The position numbers and the translations under genes were made by a program. From assembly GCA_948579355.1 (NCBI GenBank), contig CAPAOV010000011.1:1-64000 (forward strand): a stretch of 64,000 nt of DNA. Reading direction: 5' to 3'. Every line of letters begins with the position of its first letter. Within the stretch, counting starts at the first letter, position 1. Under the pieces are notes generated by a model. It was not told where the DNA came from and did not search any database. It was given only the letters and a program-made list of their open reading frames with translations. The DNA comes from an uncultured Eubacterium sp. (GTDB lineage: Bacteria; Bacillota; Clostridia; Lachnospirales; Lachnospiraceae). Positions 43,822-53,296 of this stretch are shown in pieces.

Positions 43822-44598
43822 GTGAAATGGTTAATCAGATGTACGGTTTTATTTTGCTCCATTCTTGGAGGTATTCGGGCGATGCCGGTGAAATTTGCAG
43901 GTTCCGGTGATAACGTATCTTCTACGATACGATATGTGGCATTGGGAGACAGTATTGCATATGGCTATGGCTTGCAGGATAAAGAAGAGGAATCATATGT
44001 GGGATTGGTGCGGCAATATTTTGAAGAGCGATATGACTATGTAGTGACAAACAATTTTGGGAAAAACGGAATGCGCAGCGAGGAGCTGTTGGACATACTT
44101 ACCAATCCCGAAAATCCAAACTATAAAAAGTACAGGGACACGATATCGTATGCAGATATAGTTACCTTATCCATCGGTTCCAATGATTTATTGCATCTCA
44201 TCAAACTGGATTTTAACATGGAAGAGATGATACGGGAGGGGGGCGCCAAATTCAGGAAAGCCTGCAGTAATTTTGCGAGCAATTTCCCGAAAATAATCAG
44301 GGAAATCCGTACGATTAATCCCGACGTAAAAATCTATGCCAATAATATATACAATCCCGCCAAAGGGCTTTCTTCGTATGCCAGTGTTTATGAAGTGGCA
44401 GAGAGGTATATCAATCTTTTGAATCAGGCGTTCCAAAAAGCGGGGGGATATTGTCTGGTTAATATCAAAGAGGCCTTTGATAAGGAAAAGAAGTCTATGA
44501 TTAATATTTCACTGAAAGGAAGAGAAATTGACCCGCATCCAAGTAAGGAGGGACATGAATTAATTAGTGAAATGGTGATAAAACAGATAGCGAAATAG
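43822..44598 (+). CDS. secreted SGNH/GDSL-family hydrolase
   Basis: 258 residues, GTG start seven bases after AGGAGG. A signal peptide (~1-22) precedes an SGNH esterase fold: block I GDSIAYGYG (nucleophile Ser), block II Gly/Asn in NNFGKNGMRS, block III SIGSNDLL, block V DPHPSKEGHE. It should remove acyl groups from lipids, glycans or wall polymers outside the cell; the substrate is unknown. Confidence 0.85.
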   Translation: MKWLIRCTVLFCSILGGIRAMPVKFAGSGDNVSSTIRYVALGDSIAYGYGLQDKEEESYVGLVRQYFEERYDYVVTNNFGKNGMRSEELLDILTNPENPNYKKYRDTISYADIVTLSIGSNDLLHLIKLDFNMEEMIREGGAKFRKACSNFASNFPKIIREIRTINPDVKIYANNIYNPAKGLSSYASVYEVAERYINLLNQAFQKAGGYCLVNIKEAFDKEKKSMINISLKGREIDPHPSKEGHELISEMVIKQIAK

Positions 44599-44671
44599 GT
44601 GGGAATGTGTTATAATATGATATTAAGGTATGTGAAATGGAAAAAGATAACAAAGGGAGAGTTGAAAAACC

Positions 44672-45349
44672 GTGAGCATAAGAGGTGTTATTGTTGATTT
44701 GGATGGTACAATATTAGATTCCACATGGGTTTGGACAAGAATTGACCATGATTTTCTCGGTCAGAGAGGGTTTGATGTTCCACCGGATTATTCTCAGGCA
44801 ATTATTTCCATGGGATTTCAGGATGTGGCAAAATATACTATTGAACGTTTTCATTTAGAAGAAACGGTAGAAGAAGTCATGGCCCAATGGAATGCCATGG
44901 CATGTGAGGCCTATGCCAATGAGGTCAATTTGAAACTGGGAACAAAAGAACTGCTTTTCTGGCTCAGGGAGCAGGGAATCAAAGTGGGAATTGCCACGTC
45001 TAACAGCGCCGCACTGTTTGTTCCCTGTCTGCTTCATCACGGCATATATGAATGTTTTCATTCCTATACGGAAACAGGAGACGTCAAACGAGGAAAAGAA
45101 TATCCAGACGTGTACATAAAAGAAGCAGAAAAAATCGGTTGCCGGCCGGAGGAGTGCGTCGTGCTTGAAGATATTATACCAGCTTTGCGCGGAGCAAAAA
45201 GCGGCGGCTTTGTCACCGTAGGGGTGAGGGAGAAAAAGTGGAAGTATGAGGAAGAAGAGTTTGCAGGAAGTTGTGATTTTGTAGTGAGTGAATTGTTGGA
45301 AACGATTCCAATTATTCAGCAGATGTCAGCAGCGGATAGAGTTTCGTGA
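44672..45349 (+). CDS. HAD-family phosphatase, beta-phosphoglucomutase-like
   Basis: 225 residues, GTG start behind AGGGAGAG. Motif I DLDGTILDS, motif II ATSN, motif III lysine in KRGKEYPDVYIKEAE, and motif IV LEDIIPALRGAKSGGF identify a subfamily I HAD hydrolase with a helical cap. Substrates of such enzymes are mostly small phosphates and cannot be assigned. A TATAAT (44611-44616) lies upstream without a convincing -35. Confidence 0.85.
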   Translation: MSIRGVIVDLDGTILDSTWVWTRIDHDFLGQRGFDVPPDYSQAIISMGFQDVAKYTIERFHLEETVEEVMAQWNAMACEAYANEVNLKLGTKELLFWLREQGIKVGIATSNSAALFVPCLLHHGIYECFHSYTETGDVKRGKEYPDVYIKEAEKIGCRPEECVVLEDIIPALRGAKSGGFVTVGVREKKWKYEEEEFAGSCDFVVSELLETIPIIQQMSAADRVS

Positions 45350-45356
45350 CGTCTTT

Positions 45357-45513
45357 AGAAATGGGGTTAGTGTGAAAAATCACGCTAATGCGCTGATTTT
45401 TCACACAGTTATTTGTTTCTGAGCGAAAGCAAATAGCTGTGTTCCGACACGAGAAACTCTTCGAGCTTTCTCGTGCGGTTCTTCGCGATAAATCGCTCAG
45501 AAATGGGGCTAAT
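45357..45513 (+). promoter_or_regulatory. highly structured leader / palindromic element ahead of the hybrid kinase
   Basis: Four perfect or near-perfect helices fill this gap. A: GTGTGAAAAATCA (45370-45382) with 45394-45406, 13 bp. B: ACACAGTTATTTG (45403-45415) with 45430-45442, one G-U pair. C: CACGAGAAA (45448-45456) with 45467-45475, capped by CTC-TTC-GAG. D: the loop of B, TTTCTGAGCGA (45416-45426), is the exact complement of 45493-45503, next to the AATGGGG ribosome site. A and B share bases 45403-45406. AGAAATGGGGYTARY flanks the block on both sides (45357-45371, 45499-45513). It could be a regulatory RNA with a pseudoknot or an inserted palindromic repeat. Confidence 0.6.
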
Positions 45514-45514
45514 A

Positions 45515-47875
45515 ATGAAAAGAGAAAAAAATTGGGAAATACAATATGGCGCTTTACAGCAGGCAATTAATAATACGGCTATTAATTACTTTTGGTATTA
45601 TCCAAAAGAGAATTTAAACATAATGTCAGAAAAAAGTTGTCGGGAATACAAATGTAAGTCCCGATATGAAGGTGCGCCGCAAAGTTTTGCGAAAGATTTC
45701 ATTTTACCGTGGGAAATGGAATCTTTTTATCATATGTGTGAGAAAATTAAGGCAGGGGGGGAAACTGCCACAGAAGTTTTTCACAGACCGGATGGCGTGA
45801 GTACATACCGTGTTACGATGACAACAGTCGAGAGAGATGAAAATGGACAACCGAAAGAAGTAATAGGAATCATTGAGAATGATTGTATGAAGCAGCAGAT
45901 GAATATAATAGAAGTGCTGGGTGAAATATATGAATCAAACTATTATGTAGATTTGAGGGGAAAGACATTTCAAGAAGTGAGAAGCAACGGTTATGCAAGA
46001 AAGGCTATCGGACGGGTGGGGGATGTTTTGGAAGCCGTCAAAACTTACTGTGAAAATTTAGTAGAAGATACTTATTATGACATTATGAAAGCGTTTATGG
46101 ATATCGAGACTTTACCGGAGCGGTTGATGGAGACAAAGAGTATTTGTGTCGAATATTTGAGCAAAACAAGAAAATGGTACCGCGCTAGTTTTATTGTGGC
46201 AAAAAGAGATGAAAAGGGTGTGCCGATAGAAGCCATGTTTGCCATTGAGAATATTGACGAACTGAAGAAAAAGGAGCTTGATACTCAGTTCGCGCTCCGT
46301 GAAGCTTATGGTGCAGCCCGCCGGGCAAATCATGCGAAGTCGGATTTCCTCTCAAAGATGTCTCATGATATTCGTACGCCAATGAATGCAATTATTGGAA
46401 TGACGGCGATTGCGGGAGCACATATTGATGAAAAAGACCGTGTTGTAGATTGTCTCAATAAAATAACAACATCATCCAAACATTTGTTGGGCTTGATAAA
46501 TGAAGTATTGGATATGAGTAAAATTGAGGCGGGGAAATTAAATCTCAACGAAGAAGAGTTTAATTTGGCACAGTTGATTGACAATCTGTTAGAAATGGTA
46601 AGAACACAGGTAAAAGCCAAGCGCCATCATCTTAAAGTGCGCGTGCATGATATCCGGCATGAAAATGTTATTGGAGACAGTCTTCGCATCCAGCAGGTTT
46701 TTGTAAATCTGATGAGTAACGCCATTAAATATACGCCGGAGGGTGGAACTATTTTTCTGGAAATTACGGAAAAGAAATCTGAACAGAGTAAACTCGGAAG
46801 ATATGAAATCGTCTTTGCCGATACCGGTATTGGTATGTCGAAAGAGTTTGTGGAACAGATTTTTGAGCCGTTTGCCAGAGAAGAGGACAGCCGTGTGGAC
46901 AAAATACAGGGAACAGGACTCGGAATGACAATTACAAAAAGTATTATTACGATGATGGGTGGCGATATAAAAGTAGAGAGTGTTCTCGGGAGAGGCTCCA
47001 AGTTTATTGTGACGATTTTCCTCAAATTGCAGGATGAGGAAGCCGTAAATATTGATGAATTTAAACAGCTTCCGGTTTTAGTTGTGGATGATGACGAGGA
47101 TACTTGTGAAAGTACTTGTCTCGCTTTGCATGAATTGGGAATGAGGGGACATTATGTACTTAGTGGAGAAGAAGCGATTGAAGAGATTATAAGCGCCCAC
47201 GAGCGGGGTGAAGACTATTTTAGCGTGATTATCGACTGGAAGATGCCGGGGATGGATGGTCTTCAGACGACAAAGGAAATAAGGAAGAGGGCGGGAGAAA
47301 ATATGCCGATTGTTACATTCTCGGCGTATGACTGGACAGATATTGAACTGGAGGCCCGTGCGGCAGGAGCGGATGCTTTTATATCAAAGCCAATGTTTAA
47401 GTCTAAACTGGCAGTTGCCTTTAAGGATATCGTCTCCCGCGGAAAAGAAACAGAAGAATTGGACAACCCGATGGCATTTCCTGTGGAAGATTTTTCCGAT
47501 AAGAGAATACTAATTGTGGAAGATAATGAAATCAATTGCGAGATTGTAAAAGAGATTCTTGGCATGACAGGAGTCGAAATGGAAGTGGCGGTGAACGGCA
47601 AAGAGGCAGTAAACATATTTCAGGCTTCCGAACCGAATCATTTTAACCTGATTTTTATGGATATACAGATGCCGATTATGAACGGTAATCAGGCGACGAT
47701 GGCAATCCGTTCTTTGAACCGGAGAGACGCCAAATCCGTACCGATAGTCGCCATGACGGCAAATGCCTTTGCAGAAGATGTGGAAGCTGCCCTCAGCGCA
47801 GGGATGAATGAGCATTTGGCAAAGCCGGTAGAAGTTCAAAAATTGATGGAAACAATGAAAAAGTGGCTGCGCTAA
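45515..47875 (+). CDS. hybrid sensor histidine kinase with two receiver domains
   Basis: About 786 residues from ATG 45515. PAS-like sensing regions occupy ~1-260 with no membrane segment, then a HisKA domain with phospho-His H284 in KMSHDIRTPMNAIIGM, an HATPase domain with N (FVNLMSNAIKYTPEGG), G1 (FADTGIGMS) and G2 (GTGLGM) boxes, then receivers with D574 (IIDWKMPGMDG) and D716 (FMDIQMPIMNG). No Hpt or DNA-binding domain is present, so output must pass to a partner elsewhere. It is cytoplasmic and orphan. Its leader is strongly structured. Confidence 0.93.
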   Translation: MKREKNWEIQYGALQQAINNTAINYFWYYPKENLNIMSEKSCREYKCKSRYEGAPQSFAKDFILPWEMESFYHMCEKIKAGGETATEVFHRPDGVSTYRVTMTTVERDENGQPKEVIGIIENDCMKQQMNIIEVLGEIYESNYYVDLRGKTFQEVRSNGYARKAIGRVGDVLEAVKTYCENLVEDTYYDIMKAFMDIETLPERLMETKSICVEYLSKTRKWYRASFIVAKRDEKGVPIEAMFAIENIDELKKKELDTQFALREAYGAARRANHAKSDFLSKMSHDIRTPMNAIIGMTAIAGAHIDEKDRVVDCLNKITTSSKHLLGLINEVLDMSKIEAGKLNLNEEEFNLAQLIDNLLEMVRTQVKAKRHHLKVRVHDIRHENVIGDSLRIQQVFVNLMSNAIKYTPEGGTIFLEITEKKSEQSKLGRYEIVFADTGIGMSKEFVEQIFEPFAREEDSRVDKIQGTGLGMTITKSIITMMGGDIKVESVLGRGSKFIVTIFLKLQDEEAVNIDEFKQLPVLVVDDDEDTCESTCLALHELGMRGHYVLSGEEAIEEIISAHERGEDYFSVIIDWKMPGMDGLQTTKEIRKRAGENMPIVTFSAYDWTDIELEARAAGADAFISKPMFKSKLAVAFKDIVSRGKETEELDNPMAFPVEDFSDKRILIVEDNEINCEIVKEILGMTGVEMEVAVNGKEAVNIFQASEPNHFNLIFMDIQMPIMNGNQATMAIRSLNRRDAKSVPIVAMTANAFAEDVEAALSAGMNEHLAKPVEVQKLMETMKKWLR

Positions 47876-47881
47876 ACAATC

Positions 47882-47910
47882 TTGCTAATTTGTACAAAAT
47901 GGGGTACAAT
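47882..47910 (+). promoter_or_regulatory. promoter with overlapping dyad, acyl-CoA synthetase gene
   Basis: TTGCTA (47882-47887), 17-base spacer and TACAAT (47905-47910). TTGTAC (47890-47895) and GTACAA (47904-47909) form an inverted repeat covering the spacer and -10 box, suitable as a repressor operator. The promoter starts seven bases after the kinase stop. Confidence 0.65.
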
Positions 47911-47983
47911 AACAATATCTGTGTTTGGTGCTCAAATCCGGGCAGCCGGATACAAGATTGATGTAACAACGGAGGATAGGAAA

Positions 47984-49618
47984 ATGCCTATTACAGATTT
48001 ATTAGAGAGAAATGCCAGAAAGTACCCGAATGAGGTGAGTCTGGTTGAGATTAATCCTGAAATTCAGGAGAAAAGGCGCGTGACATGGCGTGATTATGAG
48101 CTTATTGAATCCAGTCCGCTCTGTCACTACCGCAGGGAGATTACATGGCATGTTTTTGATGAAAAAGCCAATCGTTTTGCCCAGCTTCTTTTGAGCAGGG
48201 GGATTGGAAAGGGCGATAAGGTAGCTATTCTTCTTATGAATTGTCTGGAGTGGCTGCCTATATATTTCGGCATTTTAAAGACAGGTGCATTAGCAGTTCC
48301 CTTAAATTTTCGTTATGCTTCTGATGAGATTGAATACTGTTTAAATTTGGCGGAAGCAGATGTAATGGTTTTTGGACCGGAATTTATTGGCCGTGTGGAA
48401 GAGATTGCGGACAAGATTAGCCAGAACCGTCTATTGTTTTATGTTGGCGGTGATTGTCCGTCTTTTGCGGAAGATTATGATAAATTGACGGCAAACTGTG
48501 CCAGTCTGTCGCCGGGGATTCCGATTTCCGATGAAGAAGATGCCGCCATTTATTTTTCTTCCGGAACAACCGGATTTCCGAAAGCTATTTTACATAATCA
48601 TGAGAGTCTGATGCATTCCTGTAAAGTAGAGCAGATGCATCACAGTCAGACGCATGAGGATGTGTTCCTTTGTATTCCACCCCTTTATCATACGGGAGCG
48701 AAAATGCATTGGTTTGGCAGTTTGATGAGTGGGAGCAAGGCGGTGCTCTTAAAAGGAGTCACACCGAAGACGATTTTGGAGACAGTCTCAGAAGAAAAAT
48801 GTACGATTGTCTGGCTTCTGGTTCCTTGGGCACAGGATATTTTAGTAGATTTGGACAGCGGGAAACTGGATATTAAAGATTTCCGGTTAGAACAGTGGCG
48901 TCTTATGCACATCGGCGCCCAGCCGGTGCCTCAGAGCCTGATTCGGCGCTGGAAAGAGTATTTCCCGTCCCATCAGTATGATACGAACTATGGTCTCAGT
49001 GAATCGATTGGGCCGGGATGTGTTCATCTTGGCGTGGAAAATATCCATAAAGTGGGGGCAATTGGCATACCCGGATACGGTTGGGAGACGATGATTGTCG
49101 GCCCGGATGGAAATGAGGTGGCGCAGGGAGAAGTCGGTGAACTGGCGGTAAAAGGCCCCGGTGTTATGACCTGTTATTATAACGATGAAGAAGCGACAAA
49201 AGAAGTTCTTCGCGACGGCTGGCTCTATACGGGAGATATGGCCGAGATGGACGAAGACGGATTTATCTATCTGGTAGACCGGAAAAAAGACGTTATCATC
49301 AGCGGAGGTGAGAATCTATATCCGGTGCAGATTGAAAACTTCTTGAGTAAACATGAGGCAATTAAAGATGTGGCAGTGATTGGTTTGAAAGACGACCGTC
49401 TTGGCGAAATTGCCGCCGCTATTATTGAGCTGGTGCCGGGAGTAATCTGTACGGAAGAAGAAATCAATGAATTTTGCAAAGGTCTTCCCCGTTATAAGAG
49501 ACCTAGAAAAGTATTTTTTGCCGATGTGCCGAGAAACCCGACAGGCAAGATTGAAAAGCCGAAACTTCGCAAGATGTATCAAAGTGAAAATATAGTGGAC
49601 GCACAAAATAGAGCATAA
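47984..49618 (+). CDS. AMP-binding acyl-CoA synthetase
   Basis: 544 residues from ATG 47984 (seven bases after GGAGGA). The adenylate-forming signature YFSSGTTGFPKAILHNH, the YTGDMAEMDEDGFIYLVDRKKDVI hinge and the catalytic lysine in PRNPTGKIEKPKLRK are present. It activates a carboxylic acid with ATP and transfers it to CoA. The substrate, from fatty to aromatic or bile acids, cannot be chosen from sequence. It precedes gpmI by 14 bases but has no obvious functional link to it. Confidence 0.88.
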   Translation: MPITDLLERNARKYPNEVSLVEINPEIQEKRRVTWRDYELIESSPLCHYRREITWHVFDEKANRFAQLLLSRGIGKGDKVAILLMNCLEWLPIYFGILKTGALAVPLNFRYASDEIEYCLNLAEADVMVFGPEFIGRVEEIADKISQNRLLFYVGGDCPSFAEDYDKLTANCASLSPGIPISDEEDAAIYFSSGTTGFPKAILHNHESLMHSCKVEQMHHSQTHEDVFLCIPPLYHTGAKMHWFGSLMSGSKAVLLKGVTPKTILETVSEEKCTIVWLLVPWAQDILVDLDSGKLDIKDFRLEQWRLMHIGAQPVPQSLIRRWKEYFPSHQYDTNYGLSESIGPGCVHLGVENIHKVGAIGIPGYGWETMIVGPDGNEVAQGEVGELAVKGPGVMTCYYNDEEATKEVLRDGWLYTGDMAEMDEDGFIYLVDRKKDVIISGGENLYPVQIENFLSKHEAIKDVAVIGLKDDRLGEIAAAIIELVPGVICTEEEINEFCKGLPRYKRPRKVFFADVPRNPTGKIEKPKLRKMYQSENIVDAQNRA

Positions 49619-49632
49619 AGGAGAGTAAAATA

Positions 49633-51162
49633 ATGAGTAAGAAACCAACGGTTTTAATGATTTTGGATGGATATGGAATAAGTAATGAGACAGAGGGAAA
49701 TGCCATTGCACAGGCAAAGACACCGGTGATGGACGGAATTTTGAAAAAGTACCCTCATGTGAAAGGCGAAGCCAGCGGTATGGCTGTGGGATTGCCGGAT
49801 GGCCAGATGGGAAATTCCGAAGTAGGTCATACGAATATGGGAGCCGGACGCATTGTTTATCAAATGCTTGTGAAGATAACAAAAGATATTGAGGATGGAA
49901 CTTTTTTTGAAAATAAGGCATTGGTAAAGGCAATGGAGAACTGTAAAGAAAAGGATTCCTCTCTTCACCTGATGGGACTTCTTTCTCCGGGCGGCGTGCA
50001 CAGTCATATGGAACATTTGTACGGTCTGCTGGAAATGGCGAAAAGGAACGGTCTTTCCAAAGTATATGTTCATGCGTATCTGGATGGGCGTGATGTGCCG
50101 CCATCATCGGCTGCCGAATATATGGAAGAGGCAGTTGCCAAGATAAAAGAAATCGGCGTTGGCTCTGTGGCAACGATTTCCGGACGTTTTTATGCAATGG
50201 ATAGAGATAATGCATGGGACCGTGAAGAAAAGGCATACGCGGCGCTTGTATATGGCGAGGGAGTAGAAGAAACCGATGCGGTACAGGCAATAAAAAATTC
50301 TTATGCCAATGATGTAACCGATGAATTTATGCTTCCGACGGTAGTGGATAAAAATGGTATGATAAAGGAAGATGACAGCGTTATTTTCTTCAATTTCCGT
50401 CCGGACAGAGCAAGACAGTTGACACGCGCTTTTGTGGATGCTGATTTTACTGGATTTGAGAGAAGAAACGGTTATTTCCCACTTACATTTGTCTGCATGG
50501 CGCAGTACGATGCGGAGATGCCAAATGTACTTGTAGCGTATCCGCCGGAAGAGTTGAAGATGACATTTGGCGAGTACTTATCAAAGAATGGCAAGACACA
50601 GCTTCGTTTGGCAGAGACACAGAAATATGCCCATGTAACGTTTTTCTTCAATGGAGGAGAGGAAAAGCAGTTTGAGGGAGAAGAGCGCATTCTTGTTGAT
50701 TCCCCGAAAGTGGCGACGTTTGATGAGAAGCCGGAGATGAGCGCCTATGAAGTGTGTGATAACTTAGTAGAGGCGATTAAGTCCGATAAATACGATGTCA
50801 TTATTGTGAATTTTGCCAATCCGGATATGGTTGGCCATACAGGCATTATAGAAGCTGCCATTAAGGCGATAGAAGCAGTTGATGAATGTGTCGGCAAGGC
50901 GTTGGATGCGGTGCTTGAAGTTGACGGACAGATGTTTATCTGTGCCGACCACGGCAATGCGGAAAAACTTCTTGATGAAGATTCGTCTCCGTTTACCGCA
51001 CACACGACGAATCCGGTTCCGTTTATCGTTGTCAATTATGATGACAATGCTGTTCTTCGTGAGGGAGGTTGTCTGGCAGATATCGTGCCGACGCTGATTG
51101 AAATGATGGGTATGGAGCAGCCTGCGGAAATGACAGGAAAATCGCTTCTTGTCAGAGAGTAG
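49633..51162 (+). CDS. gpmI: 2,3-bisphosphoglycerate-independent phosphoglycerate mutase
   Basis: 509 residues, normal for iPGM. The metal and Ser sites are recognisable: ILDGYGISNETEGNAIAQA, the phospho-Ser context MGNSEVGHTNMGAGR, and the late metal block ICADHGNAEKLLDE with HTTNPVPFI. It interconverts 3- and 2-phosphoglycerate in glycolysis with manganese. AAAGGAGAG precedes the ATG. A bidirectional terminator follows. Confidence 0.96.
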   Translation: MSKKPTVLMILDGYGISNETEGNAIAQAKTPVMDGILKKYPHVKGEASGMAVGLPDGQMGNSEVGHTNMGAGRIVYQMLVKITKDIEDGTFFENKALVKAMENCKEKDSSLHLMGLLSPGGVHSHMEHLYGLLEMAKRNGLSKVYVHAYLDGRDVPPSSAAEYMEEAVAKIKEIGVGSVATISGRFYAMDRDNAWDREEKAYAALVYGEGVEETDAVQAIKNSYANDVTDEFMLPTVVDKNGMIKEDDSVIFFNFRPDRARQLTRAFVDADFTGFERRNGYFPLTFVCMAQYDAEMPNVLVAYPPEELKMTFGEYLSKNGKTQLRLAETQKYAHVTFFFNGGEEKQFEGEERILVDSPKVATFDEKPEMSAYEVCDNLVEAIKSDKYDVIIVNFANPDMVGHTGIIEAAIKAIEAVDECVGKALDAVLEVDGQMFICADHGNAEKLLDEDSSPFTAHTTNPVPFIVVNYDDNAVLREGGCLADIVPTLIEMMGMEQPAEMTGKSLLVRE

Positions 51163-51190
51163 GAAATCGGCTATAAAGTAAAGAGTAACG

Positions 51191-51237
51191 AAAAAGCTAT
51201 TCCTCGCTGGTATTGGCAGCAGGGGAATAGCTTTTCT
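51191..51237. terminator. bidirectional terminator between gpmI and the SBP gene
   Basis: AAAAGCTATTCC (51192-51203) pairs with GGAATAGCTTTT (51224-51235), with GCTG/CAGC pairing further inside. The A-run on one side and T-run on the other let it serve both convergent genes. Confidence 0.8.
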
Positions 51238-51249
51238 GCATCATATCAT

Positions 51250-52719
51250 TCATTTTCCGGCTTTAAATTCCTCTATCCTTTTATTCAATGTCGCTAATGT
51301 TTCATCCCATTTTGAAGAAAGTTCTTCAATCTTCTTTGCCGGTGTTTTCTCTCTTGCATATACGGAATAACAGAAATCACCAGAATCAATCTCGCTCATC
51401 AATGGCAGATGAGATATCTGTATATGTTTCTCATCAAGCATCATGGAAATCGTCTCTTTTACTGCACATTCGTCCATAAACTGTGGATAATACTGTTCCA
51501 GAGTCTGCTCTTTTGCTGTATAGCCTGCCACGGGTTCTGTGTATTGGTCATAGGCAAACGCTATTTTTTCTGCTCTTTCCCTGTCAAAACAACTCGGCAT
51601 TACGACAATGTTCTCGTCCGGAATTGTTTTATTGGAAGCTTTCTCATTCTTTTCATTATAGGGGAACATTACAAATCCCCATTCGTCATCCATCGTCACA
51701 AAAGAAGGCAGTTGGTATACATCCGCCGTTATCATAGCTACATCACGGTCGCGGAATGCTGCCAGATACCAATTCCATACTGCACCTTGCGGTTTTGGTT
51801 TGAAATACCCTTTTTTAATCATGTCCACGCCCCAGTTCATTGAATCAACAAATTCACGGGAGGCAATCATATTTTTATACCTGCCATCTTCTCCGCGGGC
51901 TACAAACGTCGCATTGTTATTAGCTGCACACAGTGGCAGATATTGTATCGAGTGGCCTGCCATCGCATACTGGTTCGTCTTTCCGTCTCCGTCCGTATCC
52001 TTTGTCAGTCTCTTACAATACTCTTCAAATTTATCCCATGTCCACTGATTGCGTTTCTGTAGTTCATAGGGTTCATTCTTGTCAATACCCGCTTTCTTAA
52101 ACATATCTTTATTATAGAAAATGCCGCTGCGGGGTTCATTATCGGGATTCATGCCCCAAATGCCATCCCCGATACTCATCAGCTCACGTACTGTCGGATT
52201 CCATTTTTCTTCTGAAAAGTCAAACTCCGGCAATGTTGATAAATCATACATTAACCCCTTTAGCAAAGGTTCGCAAACGGCATCCGGAGGCAAATAATAC
52301 AAATCACACAATGGGGTGTCTGCCATCACAGCGTTTACATAACCAGCCAATGCATCCGAATATGAATAAAGAGCATCACGGGTAATTGTAAAATGATATT
52401 GTTTCTCAATGCCCTGCCAGTAGTTGTTCTGTGCTTTGCCAAATTTGTCGGTTCTCGCAGCCAGCGTAATGCCGTCGGTAAACCAGTCGCCAATTTTAAT
52501 ATCCATTCCGTCCAGATTCTTAAACGACTTTTTCTTAGTAACAGAGTCGTCATTTAACGCCGAACCTGTAACAATTTCTTCTGTTATCGCTGAACCGGTA
52601 GCAGAGGAAACGTCATGAACTACCTTGCCTGTCGGAGTCTCCTTACATCCTGCCAGCGTCGTTGCCGCCAATGTAAAGCAAAGTCCCAGAGCAATCAGCT
52701 TTTGTAAATTTGTCTTCAT
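51250..52719 (-). CDS. extracellular solute-binding lipoprotein (ABC sugar-binding type)
   Basis: 489 residues. A lipoprotein signal with lipobox LAGC (Cys ~24) precedes a substrate-binding fold of the family 1 sugar type (QWTWDKFEEYCKRLTKDTDGDGKTNQYAM, GEWGFVMFPYNEK-like block). It should bind an oligosaccharide at the outer membrane face. There are no permease or ATPase genes next to it, so it either serves a transporter elsewhere or acts alone. An acidic Thr/Ser stretch (~30-60) links the anchor to the domain. Confidence 0.88.
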   Translation of the reverse strand: MKTNLQKLIALGLCFTLAATTLAGCKETPTGKVVHDVSSATGSAITEEIVTGSALNDDSVTKKKSFKNLDGMDIKIGDWFTDGITLAARTDKFGKAQNNYWQGIEKQYHFTITRDALYSYSDALAGYVNAVMADTPLCDLYYLPPDAVCEPLLKGLMYDLSTLPEFDFSEEKWNPTVRELMSIGDGIWGMNPDNEPRSGIFYNKDMFKKAGIDKNEPYELQKRNQWTWDKFEEYCKRLTKDTDGDGKTNQYAMAGHSIQYLPLCAANNNATFVARGEDGRYKNMIASREFVDSMNWGVDMIKKGYFKPKPQGAVWNWYLAAFRDRDVAMITADVYQLPSFVTMDDEWGFVMFPYNEKNEKASNKTIPDENIVVMPSCFDRERAEKIAFAYDQYTEPVAGYTAKEQTLEQYYPQFMDECAVKETISMMLDEKHIQISHLPLMSEIDSGDFCYSVYAREKTPAKKIEELSSKWDETLATLNKRIEEFKAGK

Positions 52720-52763
52720 TATCTAACACGTCCTTCCCACCTTAGATTTCATTCGCTAGTTTC

Positions 52764-52792
52764 ATTATACATCAGAAAATATTCTTTGAAAA
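52764..52792 (-). promoter_or_regulatory. promoter of the solute-binding lipoprotein gene
   Basis: Read on the minus strand: TTTTCA, a 17-base spacer and a perfect TATAAT (complement of ATTATA at 52764-52769). The -35 is weak. Confidence 0.45.
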
Positions 52793-52822
52793 CAATGTTT
52801 TACCAATACTTTCAATCTCCGG

Positions 52823-52852
52823 TTGTACATTGGTATCTGTGCGTGTTACAAT
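52823..52852 (+). promoter_or_regulatory. promoter of crcB
   Basis: TTGTAC (52823-52828), 18-base spacer, TACAAT (52847-52852). Only about 30 bases remain before the ATG, too few for a fluoride riboswitch, so none is expected here. Confidence 0.65.
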
Positions 52853-52882
52853 AGTTGCAATACGATTGGGAGGAAGAAAAAA

Positions 52883-53248
52883 ATGGGTTTTTTATGGGTT
52901 GCATCAGGTGGTGCCGTTGGCGCAATGTGTAGATACGCTGTCAGTTTGATACCGGTAAAAGCGACATTTCCGTTTCTGACTCTTGTTACCAATATAGCGG
53001 GGGCCATATTAATTGGATTCATAGTCGGAATTGTCAGCACAGGGGAAGATATTTCACAAAACAGTATTCTATTTTGGAAGACAGGCGTTTGTGGCGGTTT
53101 TACCACTTTTTCTACATTTTCACTGGAGGCGTATAAGTTGATAGAGGACAGGTTATATATTCAGGGCGGATTATACGTTGTGTTAAGTGTAGTATGCTGT
53201 ATACTGGGAGTCTTGTGCGGCAAAAGACTGGCATTATTGTTACGGTAA
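52883..53248 (+). CDS. crcB: CrcB/Fluc fluoride channel
   Basis: 121 residues from ATG 52883, eight bases after GGGAGGA. Four hydrophobic helices with GGAVGAMCRYAVS, TLVTNIAGAILIGFIVG (the conserved Asn) and the Phe/Ser-Thr block CGGFTTFSTFSLE are the Fluc signature. It exports fluoride as an antiparallel dimer. Only one copy is present, so it should be a homodimer unless a partner lies elsewhere. Confidence 0.94.
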   Translation: MGFLWVASGGAVGAMCRYAVSLIPVKATFPFLTLVTNIAGAILIGFIVGIVSTGEDISQNSILFWKTGVCGGFTTFSTFSLEAYKLIEDRLYIQGGLYVVLSVVCCILGVLCGKRLALLLR

Positions 53249-53296
53249 ATGCCTCTTGCATGTTCAAGAAAAGATAGACAATAGATAATTTAAGCA

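Noticed and set aside
52853..52882. Fluoride riboswitch ahead of crcB
   Set aside because: Only about 30 bases lie between the -10 box and the ATG, and no GGNGAUGG...CCC-type pseudoknot sequence was seen.
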